A stretch of DNA of 64,000 bases from Vreelandella massiliensis. GTDB taxonomy: Bacteria > Pseudomonadota > Gammaproteobacteria > Pseudomonadales > Halomonadaceae. This document shows positions 57,505 through 64,000 of the stretch, one piece after another. The notes beneath the pieces are model-generated. The model was not told where the DNA came from. It was given only the letters and a program-made list of their open reading frames with translations, and ran no database searches. Position numbers and translations under genes: made by a program. Positions within the stretch are counted from its first letter, which is position 1, and every line of letters starts with the position of its first letter. The stretch spans positions 956,875-1,020,874 of the forward strand of contig NZ_LT699744.1 in assembly GCF_900155385.1 (NCBI RefSeq). Reading direction: 5' to 3'.

Positions 57505-57525
57505 GTGACCCACACCAAGGGTCAC
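57505..57525 (-). promoter_or_regulatory. thrS translational operator candidate: tRNA-Thr anticodon-arm mimic
   Basis: On the minus strand, a perfect 7-bp stem GTGACCC/GGGTCAC closes a 7-base loop TTGGTGT. Numbered as a tRNA anticodon loop, U33 is followed by GGU at 34-36, the anticodon of tRNA-Thr. The GGU lies at -36 to -34 from the thrS ATG. In E. coli, ThrRS binds an anticodon-arm-like hairpin at nearly this distance (its CGU is at -34 to -32) and blocks ribosome binding. The structure is seen; the function is inferred from that system. Confidence 0.65.
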
Positions 57526-57562
57526 ATATCGCTATCAATGGTCGTTTAGGTGAAGCGAAAGA

Positions 57563-57590
57563 GAAAACAAAAAAAGCGCCACCGCGCTTT
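57563..57590 (-). terminator. Terminator in the upstream region of thrS
   Basis: On the minus strand, AAAGCGC pairs with GCGCTTT (57590-57573, GGTG loop), followed by seven T residues and GTTTTC. It is the second terminator after the OmpA-like gene. If the thrS promoter lies upstream of it, it could serve as an attenuator in the thrS leader; I cannot place that promoter. Confidence 0.7.
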
Positions 57591-57624
57591 AGGGGCTAGC
57601 CTACCAAAAGTTGTGCGCCGCATA

Positions 57625-57658
57625 AACAAAACGCGGAAGGGTTTCCCCTTCCGCGTTT
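57625..57658 (-). terminator. Terminator of the OmpA-like lipoprotein gene
   Basis: On the minus strand, AAACGCGGAAGGG pairs with CCCTTCCGCGTTT (57658-57629, 13 bp, four-base loop), followed by TGTTTATG after the stem's own TTT. Confidence 0.8.
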
Positions 57659-57691
57659 AAATGACGTTGCCGACTCAATCAGCGATAGCGC

Positions 57692-58561
57692 TTAGTTCCA
57701 CTCATCCAACTCTACGCGACGGTTTTCGGCCCGCCCTTCTTCCGTTTCGTTGGTCGCGATCGGCCGCTCTTCACCATAGCCAGTCGCCATCATACGGTCT
57801 GCATCAACGCCTCTCTCTTGGAGATAAGTCGCCACAGACTCTGCACGCTGTTGCGACAGCTCTTTGTTGTATGCCGCGCTACCGACTGAGTCAGTATGAC
57901 CTTCAATGCTGACGCGAACACCAGGATTGTTCACAAGGCGCTCTGCCACCGTGTTGAGTTCTTGACGCGCTTCAGATGTCAATCGAGCAGAATCAAACTC
58001 AAAATGGACACCGTCGAGAACCAAGCTTTCGGGGCAACCCAGTGCGTTCACTTCTGCACCAGCAGGCGTATTGGGGCACTGATCGCGATAATCCGGCACG
58101 CCATCAGCATCTGAGTCTAGCGGACAGCCTTTAGCATCGACTTCCACCCCTGCTGGGGTACCCGGACACTGGTCGCGGTAATCCGGCACACCATCCGCGT
58201 CTGAATCAAGCGGGCAGCCCTCAGCATCGACCGCTACACCAGCAGGCACTTCGCCATAACTCGGGCACTGAGGCTCGGCTTTCGGCGTTTCATCGGCGCA
58301 CAACCAACCGCCAATGGCGGCACCTGCCGTTGCACCAATAGCGGCACCCGTATCTTCGTCAGATTCACTGCTGGTGGCGTAGCCTAAGCTTCCGCCAATG
58401 ACACTGCCGGCCAAACCACAAACGGCGGGATGCTGATACCAGCTACGATCACCCTCCGCGCTCGTTGATTGCCCGGATGACTGGGAAGCTGAGCTAGCGC
58501 AGCCTGAAAGGCCGACGACTAGAGCAGACCCAATAAGCAAGCCAGTTGTTGATGTTTTCAT
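57692..58561 (-). CDS. OmpA-family lipoprotein with glycine zipper and thrombospondin type 3 repeats
   Basis: 289 residues. Lipobox VVGLSGC with Cys21 as the lipidated residue. A glycine-zipper segment (51-86: GSVIGGSLGY...GAAIGATAGAAIGGWL) follows, then two 30-residue calcium-binding-type repeats (115-174, GCPLDSDADGVPDYRDQCP) and a C-terminal OmpA peptidoglycan-binding domain (VSIEGHTDSVGSAAYNKELS, ending NRRVELDEWN). It likely tethers the outer membrane to the cell wall. AAGGAGTCTTGC precedes the ATG. Monocistronic with strong terminators. Confidence 0.92.
   Translation of the reverse strand: MKTSTTGLLIGSALVVGLSGCASSASQSSGQSTSAEGDRSWYQHPAVCGLAGSVIGGSLGYATSSESDEDTGAAIGATAGAAIGGWLCADETPKAEPQCPSYGEVPAGVAVDAEGCPLDSDADGVPDYRDQCPGTPAGVEVDAKGCPLDSDADGVPDYRDQCPNTPAGAEVNALGCPESLVLDGVHFEFDSARLTSEARQELNTVAERLVNNPGVRVSIEGHTDSVGSAAYNKELSQQRAESVATYLQERGVDADRMMATGYGEERPIATNETEEGRAENRRVELDEWN
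58040..58219 (-). repeat. Two tandem 90-bp coding repeats (thrombospondin type 3)
   Basis: Each unit encodes GCPLDSDADGVPDYRDQCP plus a TPAG-containing tail, 30 residues long (58130-58219 and 58040-58129). The first ~19 residues of the two units are identical, which points to a fairly recent duplication or conversion. Confidence 0.75.
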
Positions 58562-58811
58562 GCAAGACTCCTTCTTGATACGAAAATTGGAAGCAAAAAC
58601 ATACGTCCGCTTCCATCCAATGCCGCCTCAGCAGAACATCCACTTGTATGTCTATGCATATTTCAATGCACTGCGTCGATCAACGAGGGACAAAAGTTAG
58701 GGTTATGGACAATAAGAAGGCTTTTTTACTTTTAAATGCCACCCGTATGAACAGCATAGCAGATACGTTGTGGCATTCATCACACCATAAGGCCAACACT
58801 GAGTGCAAATT
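58562..58811. other. Intergenic region upstream of the OmpA-like gene
   Basis: About 250 AT-rich bases without an open reading frame of coding quality. It must carry the promoter of the OmpA-like gene; I see only weak candidates, for example TTGATC with a 17-base spacer to TATGCA on the minus strand. No RNA gene is recognisable. Confidence 0.4.
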
Positions 58812-58836
58812 ATAGTTTCTTTTGCCATGAAACTAT
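58812..58836 (-). terminator. Weak terminator-like hairpin after the DUF2489 gene
   Basis: ATAGTTTC (58812-58819) pairs with GAAACTAT (58829-58836), next to the stop codon. The following U-tract on the minus strand is only AATTTGC. Confidence 0.35.
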
Positions 58837-59303
58837 CAGTGAAGGGCGTTTTTACCCTTTGCTCGCCAGGCTTCAACCGCTTTAGCAGCGGCTAAAACAT
58901 CCTCTCGCATCTCATCCTCGACGGCTAGGCGCTCTTTATCTTCCCGCATCCGGTCTCGCGGCGTGAGCTGTTTACGCGCGTCGTGCGTTTTGAGGTGCCG
59001 CGTGCGATCATAAACCGTTGCAAACGCTTGAAATTCTTGGCGTTCAGCTAGCGAGGGTTCAATAATTTCGAGTAACACCTTACAACGCCAGCTGGCCTCA
59101 GTAATATTGACTTGCTCTTGTAATAGCGCCCCTACAACGTAATCAAGGTTCTCTAAACTATTTTGTTGAGCCCGCCGCTCTTCGTCAATACGGAACGCTT
59201 CTCGTCGCTTGACCTCGTTACGTAACGTAAATGCGTAAGCCGCAAGGCCTGCAATAATAATTATTCCCGCACCAAGCAGTAATACCGCAGCCGTTAAACT
59301 CAT
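58836..59303 (-). CDS. DUF2489 membrane-anchored protein
   Basis: 155 residues from ATG 59303 (GAGGG seven bases upstream; a GTG at 59318 is an alternative). One N-terminal membrane helix (AAVLLLGAGIIIIAGLAAYAF), then a charged, helical cytoplasmic part with LLQEQVNITEASWRCKVLLE and EFQAFATVYDRTRHLKTHDA, which resemble DUF2489. Function unknown. Confidence 0.75.
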   Translation of the reverse strand: MSLTAAVLLLGAGIIIIAGLAAYAFTLRNEVKRREAFRIDEERRAQQNSLENLDYVVGALLQEQVNITEASWRCKVLLEIIEPSLAERQEFQAFATVYDRTRHLKTHDARKQLTPRDRMREDKERLAVEDEMREDVLAAAKAVEAWRAKGKNALH

Positions 59304-59417
59304 ATCAACCCTCACCAAAAACAGGAAATTTCTACGTTAATTGTACACCTTCTTGGTGAGCCACCCAAATTATCGCGCGCCTTGATACCATCTAACTTCG
59401 TCACAAAGCCGATAAAC

Positions 59418-60335
59418 TTACCACGCTAACCTTATAAAGTAGTGGTCGATCAATAGCGCGCCAAAAAGACCGAGCAAATAGCGAATTGAGAACCAAAAAG
59501 CGGCAAATGGCGCTTGGGGATCTTTCCCTTGCCACACTTTGCTATTCCAGTACATGAATCGCGCATTTAATAAAACCGCGGCAATTAAATATACGCTTCC
59601 GCTCATACCAATCATGAACGGCATGAGCGTAGCGATAACCGTCAACCAGCCATAAAGCCATATTTGTAACCGCGTAAAGGCTAATCCATGAGTCACGGGC
59701 AACATCGGGATACCTGCCTTGGCATAGTCGTCACATTTATAAATTGCCAATGACCAAAAATGCGGCGGCGTCCACACAAAAATAATCAACATCAATAACA
59801 GGGGCTCGGCCGTTATCTGGCCGGTTATTGCCACCCAACCCAGCAACGGCGGCGCAGCACCGGCCACGCCTCCAATGACAATATTTTGCGGTGTTACACG
59901 CTTAAGAAAGGCGGTATAAATTAGCGCATACCCGACTAATGATGCAAAAGTCAGTAGCGCCGTTAATGGATTTACCCGCCAGGTTAAAAGCCCTACCCCT
60001 AAGCTAGAAAGTAAGATGGCCCATAGAAGTGCAACACTCACAGGTAGACGCTTGCTCGCAACCGGACGACGGGAAGTACGCGACATTAGCGCATCCAATC
60101 GGCGATCAACGATGTGATTGAAAGCAGCAGCGCCGCAAGCGGTTAGACCAATGCCTATCAAGCCAAAAAAAACATTGGAGAATGTTGGCAACCCTGGGCT
60201 TGCTAGCGCCATTCCGACGGCAGCGCAAACAAGCATCACCGCCACCACACGAACCTTGCAGAGATCCAATAATTCTTGCCATCCCCATGAAAGCGCGGGG
60301 CGCATCGCTGGTAGCGACATTGTTATATTTCGCAT
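59418..60335 (-). CDS. ctaB: Haem O synthase (protohaem IX farnesyltransferase)
   Basis: 305 residues of the UbiA prenyltransferase superfamily (cyoE/ctaB). The first Asp-rich motif is NHIVDRRLDALMSRTSRRPV. The second region is WTPPHFWSLAIYKCDDYAKA. Nine or so membrane helices. It adds a farnesyl chain to haem b for haem-copper oxidases. It lies 70 bases downstream of ctaA, so haem O made here feeds the haem A synthase encoded next to it. Confidence 0.95.
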   Translation of the reverse strand: MRNITMSLPAMRPALSWGWQELLDLCKVRVVAVMLVCAAVGMALASPGLPTFSNVFFGLIGIGLTACGAAAFNHIVDRRLDALMSRTSRRPVASKRLPVSVALLWAILLSSLGVGLLTWRVNPLTALLTFASLVGYALIYTAFLKRVTPQNIVIGGVAGAAPPLLGWVAITGQITAEPLLLMLIIFVWTPPHFWSLAIYKCDDYAKAGIPMLPVTHGLAFTRLQIWLYGWLTVIATLMPFMIGMSGSVYLIAAVLLNARFMYWNSKVWQGKDPQAPFAAFWFSIRYLLGLFGALLIDHYFIRLAW

Positions 60336-60405
60336 GGCCGGATCCTTCTTTTCATTTAGCGTAACAATATGAGCGTCTACGGCTTTGGCAACTCACCGCA
60401 AAAGT

Positions 60406-61449
60406 CTACGTCACCACTTTGACACCAGGGCGTATAACGGCGACATCAGCGTCGTACTTTTCGTATCGCGATGACCAAAACGCTAGTAGAAAACTTGCCA
60501 TTAGCGCCGTTGCCCCAGCGGTATGTAAAAGCGCCAACCAAAGCGGCAGCCACCACAGCACATTGGCAATACCTAAGCCTACTTGTAATAGATAAATACC
60601 TAACACGATATTTAATAGGTGTTTCATTCGACTGGCGTGCCGATAGCGCCAATAAAGAGCGGCTAATGCGACGCCAAGTAATAACGCCCCGAGACGATGG
60701 ACCATATGAATAGCCGTTCGCGCATCTGCGTGAAGCTGCCCATGCAAGTAGTTGGGGCCGACGGTTTGGGCCATATGGAAACCTTCGCTAAGATCCATCT
60801 CAGGCCACCACTGCGCATTACACGTAGGAAAACCTTGGCACGCAATGCCGGCGTAATTGCTAGACACCCAGCCACCTAATGCAAGCTGAAAGATCAGTAA
60901 TGTGGCCACTATCCCCCATAGATAACCACTTTTACGTATGGGTGTTTTGACGCCTTGGCTGAATCGACGTAATCGTAAGTAAAGCCATAAAAAAAGCGAT
61001 AATACGCACAGACCACCAAGTAGATGGAGCGTCACGACTTGTGGCCACAGCTTTAAAGTAACGGTAAAAGCGCCGAAAACGCCTTGGGTGAGAATGACAG
61101 CCAGCAGTGAGATGGTTACGTACCAAGGGAACTTTCTCTGGCGCCTCATTGGCCATGCCAGAGCAACAATGCTCAACACCATAAGCCCTAACCCACTGGC
61201 CAAGTAACGATGAAACATCTCGACCCAAGCCTTAAGAGGCTCAAGAGGATGGTCCGGGTATCGGGCTCCTGCTTGCTCAGTATTGGGTACGACAATTTGC
61301 CCGTAACAGCCTGGCCAATCAGGGCACCCAAGACCCGCATCAACGAGACGTGTCCAGGCGCCCACCAATATAACCAAAACGGTTAACCCTCCCCCCCATA
61401 ACGTCAACCGTAACAACCATCCTAGGCGTTTTGAGCTTGCAGCAACCAT
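60406..61449 (-). CDS. ctaA: Haem A synthase (COX15/CtaA)
   Basis: 347 residues from ATG 61449, with GGAGG five bases upstream. Eight membrane helices, with the conserved haem-ligand histidines in EMFHRYLASGLGLMVL, VTLHLLGGLCVLSLFLWL, AIHMVHRLGALLLG and ALLHTAGATALMASF. Paired cysteines are present in DAGLGCPDWPGCYGQ and ACQGFPTCNAQ. It converts haem O to haem A for aa3-type oxidase. Confidence 0.95.
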   Translation of the reverse strand: MVAASSKRLGWLLRLTLWGGGLTVLVILVGAWTRLVDAGLGCPDWPGCYGQIVVPNTEQAGARYPDHPLEPLKAWVEMFHRYLASGLGLMVLSIVALAWPMRRQRKFPWYVTISLLAVILTQGVFGAFTVTLKLWPQVVTLHLLGGLCVLSLFLWLYLRLRRFSQGVKTPIRKSGYLWGIVATLLIFQLALGGWVSSNYAGIACQGFPTCNAQWWPEMDLSEGFHMAQTVGPNYLHGQLHADARTAIHMVHRLGALLLGVALAALYWRYRHASRMKHLLNIVLGIYLLQVGLGIANVLWWLPLWLALLHTAGATALMASFLLAFWSSRYEKYDADVAVIRPGVKVVT

Positions 61450-61482
61450 ACCGTCCTCCCACAATGGCAGAGTAAGCGCCTC

Positions 61483-61992
61483 TTAATAGGGATTAACTTT
61501 CAGTGCATGCTGAATATCTTCCAGTAGCTGCCGTGCTGCCAAATGCCTATCAAAAGCAACTACCGCCTGCCCCATAGGGTCCAACAACCACACACGGTTG
61601 GGTTCAACCCAACTCGCATACATCGACCAATGCGTGACCTTTTCCCCTGGTAAAGTTGCCTCACTGCCTCCAATACGCAGCCGGGTAAGCCGGCCCGCAT
61701 CTCGGCCTAACGCTCGATGAAGGCACCAAAGCTCATCACTGTGCTCACTACACTCTTGTGAGCAATCAAACGCTAAGACCCATGTTTTTGTATCGAGTAC
61801 TCTCTTATCATCCACTGGCCATTGCGCTAACTCGGGCACGTTCACATTAACGTTGCCATTGGCCATGCTCTTTTCTGGAATTCCTACTTGCCAAGACACC
61901 ATTGCCCAAGCCAGTAGCATAGGTGCAGCAAATATAAGAAAGACCAGTATAAGCTTTAATTTTTGGCGCTTATGGTAAGACAGATTAATCAT
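61483..61992 (-). CDS. Membrane-anchored protein of the oxidase assembly operon
   Basis: 169 residues. One N-terminal helix (LKLILVFLIFAAPMLLAWAM), then a periplasmic domain with DTKTWVLAFDCSQECSEHSD, two cysteines four residues apart in a layout reminiscent of Sco/thioredoxin-like proteins, and SWVEPNRVWLLDPMGQAVVA. In Pseudomonas an uncharacterised gene of this kind also lies between surf1 and ctaA. A role in copper or redox handling for cytochrome oxidase is inference. Overlaps the surf1 stop by eight bases. Confidence 0.8.
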   Translation of the reverse strand: MINLSYHKRQKLKLILVFLIFAAPMLLAWAMVSWQVGIPEKSMANGNVNVNVPELAQWPVDDKRVLDTKTWVLAFDCSQECSEHSDELWCLHRALGRDAGRLTRLRIGGSEATLPGEKVTHWSMYASWVEPNRVWLLDPMGQAVVAFDRHLAARQLLEDIQHALKVNPY

Positions 61993-62490
61993 GGTGGTTC
62001 CTTACTGTTTTGGACGAGTCGCGCAACAGCTGACGTCCGCCGATCCACATCATCACACAGGCAGCAAGCGATAATGCCCACCACTGAAACGCATAACCAA
62101 TATGGCGGGCGGGAGGAATGGTGCTTGGCTTCCACCAACGCGCAAATACACCCTCACCTTGCTCGGCGTGGAGCCACCCAGAGTGATCAAGCTCCCCCAA
62201 TGTATCCATCCATGCATCAGAGCTTAACTGCTGTAGTCGTTTACCCTCACGATTCGGCCCATAAACCGGCCCTTGTTCACCTGCCATTTCCCATTCACCC
62301 TCTATAGAGACAAGCGTATCCGGTGTTACCGCACTTGGTTGAGAGCTGCTAACCCCCGTTTCAATAAAGCCACGCTGAATTAACCAGAGCTGACCATGTA
62401 AATCCTTAAAAGGGGTTAAAACTGCGACTCCCAAACGCCCATTAAGCGTGCGGTTATCTAGAAAGAGCGTGTACGGTGCAAGGTAATGCC
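61985..62490 (-). pseudogene. surf1 fragment, 5' end lost at an IS3-type element
   Basis: The C-terminal ~168 residues of a SURF1-family oxidase assembly protein: LAPYTLFLDNRTLNGRLGVA, LIQRGFIETG and the last membrane helix with HIGYAFQWWALSLAACVMMW. The N-terminal helix and the first SURF1 motif are missing. Homology stops at the IS border (62491). The open frame continues to an ATG at 62593 only by reading antisense through the IS, giving a nonsense N-terminus. Probably non-functional unless the join is an assembly artefact. Confidence 0.8.
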
Positions 62491-62781
62491 TGAACCGTTC
62501 CGGGATTCCCGGAGGCTCCAAACCTTGAGAGGATGGAGCTATGAGTAAATCAAATCGATATTCCCCTGAAGTCCGCCAGCGGGCGGTACGCATGGTCTTC
62601 GACCATGAAGCTGATTATCCCTCCCAGTGGGCCGCTATCGGTGCCATTGCGCCTAAAATCGGCTGTAATCCTGAAACACTGCGCAGCTGGGTCCGCCAGG
62701 CGGAGCGTGACGCCGGTCGTCGAGAAGGCACTACGACCTCTGAGCGTGATCGAATTAAGGCGCTAGAACGTGAAAATCGCG
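62491..62781 (+). mobile_element. Left-end fragment of an IS3-family insertion sequence
   Basis: Begins with the terminal sequence TGAACCGTTCCGGGATTCCC, which resembles the TGAACCGCCCCGGG-type ends of many IS3-family elements, and carries the start of orfA. The element is cut within orfA at about 62781; orfB and the right end are absent. 291 bases remain of an expected ~1.2 kb. Confidence 0.75.
62541..62781 (+). pseudogene. Truncated IS3-family transposase OrfA
   Basis: About 80 residues from ATG 62541: [20 protein letters not shown], then a helix-turn-helix with [20 protein letters not shown] and the start of the leucine-zipper helix (RIKALEREN). Full-length OrfA proteins are about 100 residues and continue REN-RELRQ. 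Here the frame runs into 23S rRNA sequence and stops at 62813. Confidence 0.8.
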
Positions 62782-63938
<1,157 letters not shown>

Positions 63939-64000
63939 ATAACACCCAAGGGGTTGGGTCGCCGATGATAACGACTGTTCAAACGAACACCGGATACGCA
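63939..64000 (+). other. Start of the 23S-5S spacer
   Basis: 62 bases after the 23S 3' end, containing a short hairpin (ACCCAA/TTGGGT around GGGG). No 5S sequence is recognisable before the window ends, so 5S would be expected just beyond 64000. Confidence 0.6.

Noticed and set aside
62491..62593. N-terminal extension of surf1 to an ATG at 62593
   Set aside because: It reads antisense through the IS end and has no SURF1 character.

Overview
The window looks like a stretch of chromosome from a moderately halophilic gammaproteobacterium, most likely Halomonas or a close relative (Halomonadaceae). This rests on the gene content, on conserved gammaproteobacterial gene orders (tig-clpP-clpX-lon-hupB-ppiD; thrS-infC-rpmI-rplT-pheS-pheT-ihfA; dnaQ-rnhA-yafS/gloB-mltD; yejABEF; yehZYXW) and on the 23S rRNA sequence at the right end. 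It is an inference, as no database search was possible. Coding density is very high. No gene-free gap exceeds 300 bases, and three convergent gene pairs overlap at their stop codons.

Layout. 1-3.6 kb: a two-cysteine ArsR regulator of the persulfide-sensing type, sohB, an SCP2-like protein, nudC and dnaQ. 3.6-7 kb: rnhA, a yafS-like methyltransferase, and divergent gloB-mltD. 7-12.7 kb: yejABEF peptide/microcin C-type ABC importer. 12.7-18.3 kb: rsuA, a YafV-type amidase, rarD, an unusual chemotaxis receptor and metY. 18.4-23.6 kb: a translationally coupled operon of a SulP anion transporter and an MCE/Mla-type lipid ABC system. 23.6-29 kb: a branched-chain 2-oxoacid dehydrogenase operon (E1 alpha, E1 beta, E2) that ends with a protein-kinase-like gene. 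29-33 kb: yehZYXW osmoprotectant importer. 33-37.6 kb: cysS, glnS, ppiB, lpxH. 37.7-46.2 kb: the proteostasis cluster ppiD-hupB-lon-clpX-clpP-tig, with a sigma-32-like promoter before tig. 46.4-50.2 kb: a CBS/PAS/GGDEF/EAL c-di-GMP protein, a small membrane protein, a flavodoxin and a DUF2788 protein. 50.3-57.5 kb: ihfA, pheT, pheS, rplT, rpmI, infC (AUC start) and thrS, whose leader holds a tRNA-Thr anticodon-arm mimic. 57.7-62.5 kb: an OmpA-like lipoprotein, a DUF2489 protein, and the haem A/cytochrome oxidase assembly genes ctaB, ctaA, a small membrane protein and a truncated surf1.

Right end. surf1 is cut at base 62491 by the left end of an IS3-family element. That element is itself cut inside orfA near 62781, where it joins directly to the 3' 1.15 kb of a 23S rRNA gene. 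The oxidase subunit genes expected beyond surf1 are absent. This is either a real IS/rRNA-mediated rearrangement or a chimeric assembly join, and it is the most anomalous structure in the window.

The most interesting regulatory signals are the thrS leader hairpin (a 7-base loop with GGU at the anticodon position), the sigma-32-like promoter of tig, the non-canonical infC start codon, and the kinase-like gene co-transcribed with a dehydrogenase whose E1 alpha keeps the serine-rich loop that is phosphorylated in the mitochondrial enzyme.
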